64,000 nucleotides of DNA from Musa acuminata AAA Group. Its lineage: Eukaryota > Streptophyta > Magnoliopsida > Zingiberales > Musaceae. The notes below the pieces were generated by a model. The model ran no database searches, was not told the origin of the DNA, and saw only the letters and a program-made list of their open reading frames with translations. Positions 11,150-20,340 of this stretch are shown here, piece after piece (the first letter of the stretch is position 1; each line of letters opens with the position of its first letter). The position numbers were made by a program, and so were the translations under genes. Where the stretch lies: NCBI RefSeq assembly GCF_036884655.1, contig NC_088355.1:37934501-37998500 (forward strand). The letters run 5' to 3'.

Positions 11150-11185
<36 letters not shown>
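11150..11185. repeat. (AG)n microsatellite in the leader of the glutaredoxin-like gene
   Basis: A perfect run of about 18 AG units, 640 bp upstream of the ATG at 11826. The region from here to 11825 is T-rich and is probably 5' UTR, possibly with an intron; its reading frames are not conserved domains. Confidence 0.9.
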
Positions 11186-11189
<4 letters not shown>

Positions 11190-11825
11190 GGGTCAAGCAA
11201 AGAGAGAGAGATGGAGGGGGAGGATGATGATGTTTTCTTCGGTTTGACTCCTGCGGGGATTTGATTTCGATTCTGATTGCTTCCTCGTAGTTTTCTGCCT
11301 CTTTCTTTGGTTGCATGTTTGCCTCCCCTGCGTCTTTCCGTTTGTCTCTGGCTCGTTCATGGCGGAATGAGGTGTTGGCTCTTCTTGGATTCGACTCCAT
11401 CTGAAATTGACTTGCTGGATTCGAATCCTCCTCTGGAATTCCTTTTCAGTTATCAAGTTGTAACCTTTAATTAGTTTCTCCGATCAAAATCGAAGCTTTT
11501 GTGCAGTTTCCAGACGTCCGCTTGGTCATTAATGTCTCTGTTCAGTTATCATCTGAATTCCTTCCAATTCAATTTTCTTTCCCTTTCTTTCGGTGTCTTC
11601 CTTTTGTTTTTGATCGTGAATTCTCTATTTCTGCTCTGTTTGGGTCTCTCGGATCGATAGAAGGTTTCATCCGTTTGGGGTTTCTCGTCATCGAGAAATG
11701 CGAAAGAAGACTCTCTCTGGGAATGTTCCTAAAGATTACTCTTTTCGGATCGCGTGACGATCTCCCAAGGCGTTGCTGAAGTCCGTCAGCTCATCTCTCT
11801 TCGATTTCCCCTGTTTCTCTTCGCC

Positions 11826-13406
11826 ATGGGCTGCACGGGCTCGAAGCAGCTCCGACGGGACAGCGGGCGGAGCCCCAGTCCTTATTCTCGCAGCCACTCC
11901 CTTCCCATCCGTTATGCTGGCGTCGCCGGTGGCCGGTCCGGGGATGGCCACAACGCCGTCGCCCTCTCCTCCACCACTCTCGGCTCCCTGGTGCTCGACC
12001 GCGGCGACCTCAGCTCCGACGACGAGACGATGGTGAAGAGCGCCACCAACCTCCAGATGGCGACCGCCGTCATCGCGAAGGAGCTCGGCCGCGCCAGGAC
12101 GTGGTCTGAGATTACTGACCGCCGGATCCCCAAGACCCCGACGATGACTCCGCCCGACGATCCCGAGGTCATCAACGCCTGGGAGCTCATGGCCGGCCTC
12201 GAGGACGCCAGCCCCCTCAACCTCCCCCCCCCTGCCGCCCTCGACCGCTCCTCCTCCTCCCACACCTCGCACGACTCCCGTCGCTCGCCACCGGATTCCG
12301 AGCTTTCGAGTGGCTCGTCCTCGCCTAAACCGCAGTGGATGCAACTCAGCCCAGGGGACTCCGTCGTCTACGATTTCGACCCGGAGATCTTGTCCTCCTT
12401 CCGTCAGGCCCTCGACGAGCTGTCGCCGCAGCGTCAATCCTATTCCATCGATCAGCCTATTGAGCCCGACAACGTGGACGAGGAGGAGGAGGAGGAGGAG
12501 GAAGAAGAAGAGATGAAGAAGCCATCTCATGCAAGAACACGAGCATTAGAACCCGCCAAGGGGCCACCGTATCAGTCCCATTCCATTCCTCAGCCTCCCG
12601 AGTCTGAAGACGAGGAGGAGGAGGTAGAGGAGCCATCTCATGCAAGAAGACGAACAGTAGAGCCTGCCGAAAGACCACATCATCAATCCAATTCCATCTA
12701 TCAACTTCCCGAGCCTGAGGAGGAGGAGGAGGTGGAGAAGAAGCTATCTCATCCAAGAACACGAACAGCAGAGTCCGTCGACAGCCGCCAAGTTCCAACA
12801 CACACCAGCATTGTCCGAGCAAGGATCAACGAGTTCCAACGAAAGATCGACGCTAGGAAGACCAACATCAACGCCAATTCGGCAAAGGTGGCGCCTTCTT
12901 CCAAATGCCCGCCCGGCGGTGAGGGGAAGGTCGTCCTCTACTTCACCAGCCTCCGTGGGATACGGAAGACCTTCGAGGACTGCTGGGCCGTCAGCATGAT
13001 ACTGAAAGGCTACGGTGTTCGCGTCGACGAAAGAGACGTGTCGATGCATGCAGGATTCAAGGAAGAGCTAATCGACGTACTGGGGCCGGTGTACGGCGGC
13101 CATAGGCTGCCGAGGATCTTCGCCGATGGGAATTACCTGGGCGGGGCAGAGGAGGTGCGGCACCTGCACGAGGCGGCGCGACTGGGCAAGTTCTTGGAGT
13201 GCTGCGAGACGATGCCATCGCGGGGGAAAGGAGGCAGCGTCATATCGTCCTGCGAGGGGTGCGGCGACGTCAGGTTCGTGCCCTGCGAGACGTGCTCGGG
13301 GAGCTGCAAGGTGTACGTGGAGGAGGAAGAAGACGACGTCGGAGGGTTCCGGAGGTGCTCCGACTGCAACGAGAACGGACTCGTGCGGTGCTCGCTGTGC
13401 TGCTGA
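11826..13406 (+). CDS. Glutaredoxin-domain protein with MGC start, acidic repeats and C-terminal zinc-ribbon cysteines
   Basis: Single exon, 526 residues. The ATG at 11826 gives MGCTGSK, a Gly2 N-myristoylation site with adjacent Cys for palmitoylation, so plasma-membrane attachment is likely; the frame upstream is leader. Residues 1-200 are Ser/Pro-rich and disordered, with the family motif INAWELMAGLED. Residues 204-322 are a three-copy acidic repeat. A glutaredoxin-like fold begins near 368 (VVLYFTSLRGIRKTFEDC) and runs to about 470. As is usual in the At5g39865/At3g28850 type, no CxxC or CxxS redox motif occurs at the normal active-site position; the only cysteine is at the end of FEDC. 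The C-terminus (about 475-526) has four paired-cysteine motifs (CEGC, CETC, CSDC, CSLC) like a DnaJ zinc ribbon. Redox activity is therefore doubtful; a scaffold or Fe-S/zinc role is inference. Confidence 0.9.
   Translation: MGCTGSKQLRRDSGRSPSPYSRSHSLPIRYAGVAGGRSGDGHNAVALSSTTLGSLVLDRGDLSSDDETMVKSATNLQMATAVIAKELGRARTWSEITDRRIPKTPTMTPPDDPEVINAWELMAGLEDASPLNLPPPAALDRSSSSHTSHDSRRSPPDSELSSGSSSPKPQWMQLSPGDSVVYDFDPEILSSFRQALDELSPQRQSYSIDQPIEPDNVDEEEEEEEEEEEMKKPSHARTRALEPAKGPPYQSHSIPQPPESEDEEEEVEEPSHARRRTVEPAERPHHQSNSIYQLPEPEEEEEVEKKLSHPRTRTAESVDSRQVPTHTSIVRARINEFQRKIDARKTNINANSAKVAPSSKCPPGGEGKVVLYFTSLRGIRKTFEDCWAVSMILKGYGVRVDERDVSMHAGFKEELIDVLGPVYGGHRLPRIFADGNYLGGAEEVRHLHEAARLGKFLECCETMPSRGKGGSVISSCEGCGDVRFVPCETCSGSCKVYVEEEEDDVGGFRRCSDCNENGLVRCSLCC
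12435..12791 (+). repeat. Three-copy in-frame acidic repeat inside the glutaredoxin-like protein
   Basis: Residues 204-249, 250-286 and 287-322 each follow the plan QS-x-SI-x-Q-x-P/L-x-E, then a run of Glu/Asp, then a basic SHARTR-like motif (SHARTR, SHARRR, SHPRTR). Units are 46, 37 and 36 codons. Copy 1 has an expanded GAG/GAA tract of eleven consecutive Glu. The matching nucleotide blocks are 12435-12572, 12573-12683 and 12684-12791. Confidence 0.88.
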
Positions 13407-16100
13407 CGCTGCGCCAAGTGTTCGACGGATTGCTGTTTCATGTACAGAAGGAGATGAAGGAAGCATAAAGGAGTTTTGGAAGGTTTATTTAGCTTCTTTC
13501 GTCTTTTTCTTTGTTTCAGTTCCATTTCCTCTTCTTCTTCTTCTTCTTCTTCATCATCATCATCCAATGCTTTGTGTTCTTGAGTGAGGAAGACACAGCT
13601 GAGAAACCCATCACCATGTAATAAAATTAAAGCAATACAACCTGGACATCAGGGATCAAATCCTCTGTTCTAGCTGTGCTGATTTGAAAGCTCAGCTTCT
13701 CATTCTTGGTCGTTGGGTGGTAGGCCACACCTCACCAGATTCTGAAATCTCAAAGACAATTCCATTGTTGATGCTGCAATCCAACAACTTGATGCATGTC
13801 AAAATCCTCCACACATTACAGTTCTGAGGCAAGCAGTGCAACCTTCACAGGGACTTGTCACTGTTGAGATCACTGAAAAGACCAATACTTTATCCCACTT
13901 TTAAGATTAATGTGGCCTCACATTACAGTGCTTATGACAGATAAGATTTGTTTTCAGAGCTTTATAGGTGGACTGTCACCACAAAGGGTCAGTAGCTTTA
14001 CAGATCATTCAGATCCTCTGGAAATTGCACACATTACTCGATCTTAAACCAAAAGAGAAGAATGTATTGGAATCCATATCACCCCAAAAATACTAATCTG
14101 AAGACACAACAGTGTCACTGCACTCCTTAGCATTGGATCATGTCTCTTCCCCCAAGAAATTTGAGCAAGCAATTATTGGTATGTCATGGATCATAATCTG
14201 CTGAACACAGGATCTGAAAGAATTAAAAGGATGCTGTGAGTTGGTGTCAGAAACCTGGATTGGTCAATCTGGATCCTCAGACCCTAAATCCACTCTGTGA
14301 TAGCCAGGTTGGTGCTGCATCTAAATCTGAACAAGAATAGTTGCATGCACAGAAGACAAACCAGAACGAGCTGCATAGATATGTTGAGGTGGGCTACCTC
14401 TCATTTCCACAAACACTTTTGTTGCATTGCGTATCCCATCACAAAATGAGATCTTGTGCCTGAGACAAGCGAAAGTGGAGCATAATGACCTAAAGAACAG
14501 CCTGATTTGCCTATGGATTTAAGGACAAAGGCCAAAAGATTGCCGGCAAAAAGATGAACTTTACCTGGAAGAATCTTTACTCAATGAGCATGTTCCTGCC
14601 ACTGGGGATGGAGGACCAAAGCTATTCCTGCACAGAAAAGACTGCAAGCTACAGATCTGGAAGACATAACTGATTCAGATTTGTGATCAAGTGACAGAAA
14701 GAACAATTCAGATGCTATTCTAAGTTCATCTCATCGAGCCGAGGAAAACTGTCATCAGTGTGCGGTAGAAGCTTGGATCAGCTTCTCAACTTCTTTAGAG
14801 TCTTCATCATTTTATGCTATGCAGTGTCAGTTTAGGATATCACAAAGGATTCATCAATTCGTCGAATTGATGAGAGAGCTCTGTGCTCAAAGCAAGAGAG
14901 TAGATGAAATTGCGCGCTTATCGAGGACAATGATAGCTTGCTCAGCATTCGATTCCATCACAAGGTCAGTGATTCCTTCTCTGCTGGCTAGTCTTAAGCC
15001 CTTCCTGAATGCTGCAGGCTCGTTGCAGAGGCTTCCTTTCACAGCATTAAAATTATCACCTGCCAAAATACAAAATCCAGAATCAGTTCTTGATAAGATG
15101 GAGTGGGATCCATAGTCCTCTCGGATTGGGGTAGCAAAGTAAGAACATGTCTTCTTACTCCATGTGAGCAGCAGTGAGGACTAACCTTCCTCTACTCCAT
15201 CTCGATGACCATCACCAGTAATAGGCGTGGAGGATAAGTTTACGTGCCAAAAGCTGTCGACATCTTTCGTGGCTGCCGTTCCCAAGTGGCGGATCCACCC
15301 GGAACTCGATTCGCCCACACAACACCGATAAGTCGCACGCGAGGCCGCCGGAGCAGCACCGTCGGTGGTGGTGGTGGCGGCGACCACCGGTGCTTGTCAT
15401 TTCGGAGCTGCTGCAGTTGATGCACAGAGACTTACGAGTGTTTCGGATGCTTCCATTTGGGTAATTATTTGATTCGAAGAGAAAAAGATGAGTATTTTTT
15501 GTAATTAATAAAAAAAGGAGACTTTGCAATAATTCAATAAAAATTAATATTTTTTCAACAATAAAAATAAAAAAAATCCGAATATTTTGGATAAAAAAGA
15601 ATTTTATGAACAGATTTTTGATTGGTTAGTGAATTATTGTGCAAGTGATAGCTCTCGAATTGAAGTCTATTGTGCTATTTAATGTAATGAATTTATAGAA
15701 AAATATTTTTTTGAGGAAAAAAAGAGATGTGAGGGGAAAACTAAAAAGTGAAAAGTAAATATGATTTTTTTATTATTCTAAAAACTCAATAAGTCAATAA
15801 AAATATTATTCTTTAGGAAGAATAAATAACCTTAGTAAGATTTTTTGAATTAAAATAATTGAAGGGATAAAAAGCAGTTGAGGGAAAGAATCAGATGGGA
15901 GAGTATAAATAAATAAATTAAAGGAAAAAAAAGGGAAAAGAAAAAAAGAAAAAAAAATAAAAATGAGAGGAAAAGGGAAGGGAAGAGAAGGCAATAGAAA
16001 GAGGGGCGGGAGGCAGCCAGAAAAGGGAAGGAAACGAGCTGCTCGCGGATGAGGCGCTGGGCACTCTGGGCACCGTTGTGAAAGGATCGCAAGGACGGGT
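13407..16100. other. Intergenic region between the glutaredoxin-like and F-box/kelch genes
   Basis: Starts with the 3' UTR of the glutaredoxin-like gene (TTC/ATC microsatellites at 13528-13565). From 13,600 to 15,120 the sequence is of mixed composition with no recognised gene; a 98-codon plus-strand frame at 14819-15115 shows no domain. From 15,430 to 15,960 it is strongly A/T-rich with poly(A) and poly(T) stretches. The last part leads into the F-box/kelch promoter. Confidence 0.5.
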
Positions 16101-16282
16101 CGAATCGAAAGAGAAGAAGATTACTCTCTCTGAGAAGCAGGAGGAGGAGGAGGAGGAGTACCAACAACAAATGTGAGAGAGGGGGAGGAAGAAGCGAGGA
16201 ATAAGAGATCGTTACCAGCTTCTTTTTTATTCTCGAGCTGGCAAGGCTTCTTTGCCTCCTCCTCAGTGTTGTTAGTCCACAT

Positions 16283-16855
16283 GTAAGTTCAAGAAATCTT
16301 CTTTTCTTCTACTTACCATGTTACTTCCCATACCCCCGCGTCGACAATGATAGGAGAAAAAGGATGATTTTTTGGCAGATATTGTGGGATTTTGGTAGTA
16401 TATCTTTGCATCGCCTGCTGTAGATTGCGGAGAACCGAAAATTTTGGAATCTTTGGTGTTGTTTTGGTAGAAATTGGGACATCTGTGTCTGCGGTCGTCC
16501 TTGCTAGGGTTTTACCTCTTTAAGATCTTTTTTCTTTTGGTGATTGGTGTTTTTTTTTTCTTTTCTTACCCGAACGTTTGCATATTGCAGGATGCTTCCT
16601 TTTCTCGTGTAGCAAGATCGACAATTCTTCGTCCTGATTGGTTGGGTTCCCCGGAACACACGAAAGATTGGATCTTTATGGAAATTTCTGCTTGTCTGGT
16701 CTTTCTCGAGGGAATTTTTTCGGTTCTGAGTGTTGAATTTGATCCGCAAAATAGTTCGCTTGATCTGTATTCTTGTTGATGAAGTTTCTTTCTTTTCTCC
16801 CCTTTCTTCTTGTATTAATTTATTTACCATGCTGATGTTTATTCCTCTCTGGCAG
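16283..16855 (+). other. Probable 5'-leader intron(s) of the F-box/kelch gene
   Basis: A strong donor (CACAT|GTAAGT, exon ending 16282) and two good acceptors (CATATTGCAG ending 16590 and CTCTGGCAG ending 16855) lie between the purine-rich leader and the ATG at 16946. Either one long intron or two with a small non-coding exon would fit. Introns in the leader are common in this gene family. Predicted from splice signals only. Confidence 0.5.
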
Positions 16856-16945
16856 ATTGTGGATTCATAACTTTGAGAGGGGCATAGGTAGATATCTCAA
16901 ACTTGTTTCCAGTGAGGGCCTGGATTTCGGTCGCGCGTCGAAAAC

Positions 16946-18241
16946 ATGTTGGAGAGCCAGTCGTTTTTGATCTCCAGAGCATTACCGAGCTCCTGTGAGC
17001 AAGAATCGAAATTGGCTTACATGACTTACCATCTCCTTGAGATCACTACCAACAAACACCCTAAGATCGTGGAATCTTTAGAGCTAAATGAAGCTGCTAT
17101 GATAAAGAAGGCTAAATCTGCAGACGACCTGGGACCTCCCTTTCAGGAAGAAAAAGCATTGCCTCTTGATGAATCCAATTATAATGGCCAGCACTCTGAT
17201 ACAAATTCTCTTATTGGTCAAATCGGCTGTGACATGTCTATAAAGTGTCTCCTTCACTGCTCTCGGTCGGACTATGGTGCCCTTGCATCGCTGAACCGGG
17301 CTTTCAATTCCCTGTTCCGGACTGGTGAGCTCTACAAGCTACGGCGGCAGACTGGGATCATCGAGCACTGGGTGTACTTCTCCTGCAACATACTTGAGTG
17401 GGAAGCATATGATCCCTATTGTGGGCGCTGGATTACTCTTCCAAAAATGCCTCAGAATGATTTCTTCATGCGCTCTGATAAGGAATCGCTGGCTGTGGGC
17501 ACCGAGCTCCTCGTTTTTGGAAGGGACTACACCTCTCGTATTGCCCATATAGTGCTGAGGTATAGCATTCTGACGAATTCTTGGTCCCAAGGTATTGAAA
17601 TGAACTCCCCTAGGTGCTTGTTTGGATCCGCCAGCTTTGGTGAAGTAGCTATTGTTGCCGGTGGTGTAGATGCTCAAAATACTATATTGAGTTCTGCAGA
17701 GCTCTATAATTCTGAGACGCAAACATGGGTAACACTTCCTAGCATGAATAAACCAAGGAAAATGTGTTCAGGTGTCTTTATGGACAACAAGTTCTATGTG
17801 ATTGGCGGAATGCGTAGCCCTACCGAATTGCTGACGTGCGGGGAAGAATATGATACAGAGAGACATAGCTGGAGGGTCATTCCAAATATGTCTCTAGGAC
17901 TGAATGGTCCAAGTGGTGCACCTCCATTGGTGGCAGTAGTCAATAATGAGCTATATGCAGCTGATTATGCAGAAAAGGAGGTCAGGAAGTATGACAAGGA
18001 GAATAACTCTTGGGTCACTCTTGGAAGATTGCCTGAGAGACCAGATTCAGTGAACGGTTGGGGTCTAGCTTTTCGGGCTTGTGGTGATCGACTCCTAGTG
18101 ATCGGTGGACCGAGGGTGCTTGGAGGAGGGATGATTGAACTAAATTCATGGACACCGAGAGATGGACCTCCAGAGTGGAAACTGATTGCTAGGAAGCACT
18201 GTGGAAGCTTTGTGTATAACTGTGCTGTAATGGGCTGCTGA
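16946..18241 (+). CDS. F-box/kelch-repeat protein, SKIP11-like (At2g02870 type)
   Basis: Single coding exon, 431 residues, start MLESQSFLISRALPSSCEQE, which matches the MLEDRSYLVSR-type N-terminus of Arabidopsis SKIP11. An F-box-like segment lies at about 88-132 (LIGQIGCDMSIKCLLHCSRS then SDYGALASLNRAF). Kelch repeats occupy about 140-400, with conserved ESLAVGTELLVFG, SPRCLFGSASFG, MNKPRKMCSGVF, FYVIGG and KYDKENNSW. The C-terminus SFVYNCAVMGC is a family signature. Such proteins are substrate adaptors of SCF ubiquitin ligases: the F-box binds SKP1/ASK and the kelch propeller recognises the target. Members of the wider group control phenylpropanoid enzymes and other targets; the substrate here is unknown. 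No frameshift or missing repeat is apparent. Confidence 0.93.
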   Translation: MLESQSFLISRALPSSCEQESKLAYMTYHLLEITTNKHPKIVESLELNEAAMIKKAKSADDLGPPFQEEKALPLDESNYNGQHSDTNSLIGQIGCDMSIKCLLHCSRSDYGALASLNRAFNSLFRTGELYKLRRQTGIIEHWVYFSCNILEWEAYDPYCGRWITLPKMPQNDFFMRSDKESLAVGTELLVFGRDYTSRIAHIVLRYSILTNSWSQGIEMNSPRCLFGSASFGEVAIVAGGVDAQNTILSSAELYNSETQTWVTLPSMNKPRKMCSGVFMDNKFYVIGGMRSPTELLTCGEEYDTERHSWRVIPNMSLGLNGPSGAPPLVAVVNNELYAADYAEKEVRKYDKENNSWVTLGRLPERPDSVNGWGLAFRACGDRLLVIGGPRVLGGGMIELNSWTPRDGPPEWKLIARKHCGSFVYNCAVMGC

Positions 18242-18689
18242 GATTTGTCTGAAGATACGCTGCATATCTTCTTGCAGTACGAGTATGTGCAAGATTGGCT
18301 GGTCAAAGGGCATAAAACACCGATTGTGCCAGGGCACTCTGGCTTTTGAAAATTTCAGATTTGATAGGGCAATCACTTTCTACTATGTAAAACTCGAGAT
18401 ACATCTTCCTTTCATCTTCTAGCTTTGCCTTCATCTAATCTAAAGCCAAATATATTTAACTTCTTCCAAATTGCCCTTCAACAGGATAGTGTTCTCGTGG
18501 ATCATGCAGGAAAATGGCACATAATAATTCGGTGTAGCTGCATGTTCATTGGTACCCTTGGAACTCTTCGAGCTTGTTAGCTTTACAGTGTACTACTCCT
18601 CAGCCATTTCATTGTTATTGCCACTTTCTTGAGGAAATAAAATTGATCATCAATTTCTTGTATATTTGCGCTGATAATTTTACTTCTTT

Positions 18690-18908
18690 CCAGCGTACTG
18701 CTCTTGGGCTTAAGTTGATATTCGTGTGACATTTTTCTCATCAATCTCATATTTACTAGTATGTTTTCTCAGAAACTGTTTGGGTGTATCCTTTGCATCG
18801 TACTTACTGTTCTTGGGCTTAAGTTGATGTACATGTGACATTTTCCTCATCAGTCTCATGATTACAAATATGTTTTCGCAGAAATTGTATTGGGTGTATC
18901 CTCTGTAG
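18690..18908. repeat. Tandem duplication, unit about 109 bp, in the 3' flank of the F-box/kelch gene
   Basis: Two adjacent copies share CTTGGGCTTAAGTTGAT (first bases at 18703 and 18812), then GTGACATTTT, CTCATCA and GGGTGTATCC in the same order. The copies have diverged by many substitutions, so this is older than the duplications near 7.1 and 23.1 kb. Confidence 0.8.
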
Positions 18909-20340
18909 TTGAAGGTTTATTTTATGTAATATGCATGAACATCTTCATCTAATTCTCTGTGTAGGTGATGTCAGTCATCAAACACTGGATTCCTCTCCTC
19001 TCCAATTTAAACATGCAAACTTAGGAAGATTTCTGAGATGCAACCCTAGTTGGACAAGAATGGAGGTAATTAAGAAGTCTGGTCAACTTTCATACTTGGA
19101 CTAAGTTAGACAATGGATTTTCTTTAATCTTGGCATTACTCTGCTTCTGCTTCATCCCTGTAAAAATGATTAAAATGTTAAACCTTAATAGTCACATCTA
19201 CTTATTACCTGAAGCATGCTGTTTAATGTTTCCAGCTCTGCATTGTTAGTTTAGTTATCCTACAGATAAAACTGAAAGAAGACATCTGTAGTATTCTTAT
19301 ACTACAGATAATAGGAGGTTGGAGATTGATAGATCTTTATGCTCTTGATGCTTGATAGACCATTCTTGATACATATGCTCTGATGTCGAAACCGTAACAT
19401 TAAGAATAATGTTCTTATTATTTTCAGCATTACATTAATTTTTTTACTTCCTGTTCAAAGTTGCTAATTTGACATCACAATGAACTCCATACTTGAAGCA
19501 AGAAACCACTTTTTTATCTGCTTTTTTGTTTTATTAATATTTTGCTTTTATGTTTGTGAATATACAGGATAATGTTCTTATTGCACTAATGAGACCATCA
19601 TATTTTGCAGAATCAGAGGGGGGTAGTCGAGTTGCAAGTTTTATGGGGTTCTACTCGTATGTTTAAGATTGAACTCTTTTAATTACTTTTCTATGCCTGG
19701 AGTTTGATGCTTGCCCATTGTCCATCTCGCATCTGTCTTTTTTATGGATCCATAAGGATGAAGATTTACTGTGAAAATATATGTGCAATTATCGAACATA
19801 TTAAATAGAAGAAATTTATTGATGAGGTTATTTCCCTGAGCTAAATGCCTGCTGTTAAGAGTGGGAAGCTGTTTTCTGTTAATGTGGCTCCATCAGCCTC
19901 TTGTATGTTTATATCTCCGTTTCTACTTGTGCTGAGGTAAAATTATGTAAGAAAAGAGTTTCTAATGCATCAAGGTTTCATTTGGGTTTCTTTGCTGGTA
20001 AACTGAAGAAGGATCCATTTCAAAATGGAGGGCTACAGCAGACTTTCAATTTGATATATAGGTTAGAAGAAGCATTTAATTTGGGATCTCCGAAGCAATC
20101 GTTTTAGCAAATACTTAAAAGGTAATACAAATTATAAATATAGACTTTTTGAATGACAAAGGATTAAAAGATAGTTTATCACGGTCAAAAGTCTCCAAAC
20201 TTTAGATGCTACCTCAAACGTCCATCTAATCACGTGTCATCTGTATATTATTATGTGGAGTTAGAAAATCTTTAAAATGACTACTTGTATGGTTTGTTTC
20301 TATGCAATTTTGTCTTTGCGTAATGATTGCATATAACTTG
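18909..20340. other. Intergenic, AT-rich, no gene recognised
   Basis: Several T-rich stretches and short non-homologous frames only, the longest 68 codons at 19901-20107. I see no tRNA, hairpin precursor or conserved domain. Confidence 0.5.

Noticed and set aside
11736..12530. 264-codon minus-strand frame across the glutaredoxin-like gene
   Set aside because: An antisense shadow of a GC-rich coding exon; the plus frame has clear domains.
14819..15115. 98-codon plus-strand frame
   Set aside because: No recognisable domain and no promoter or splice context; length is within chance expectation.
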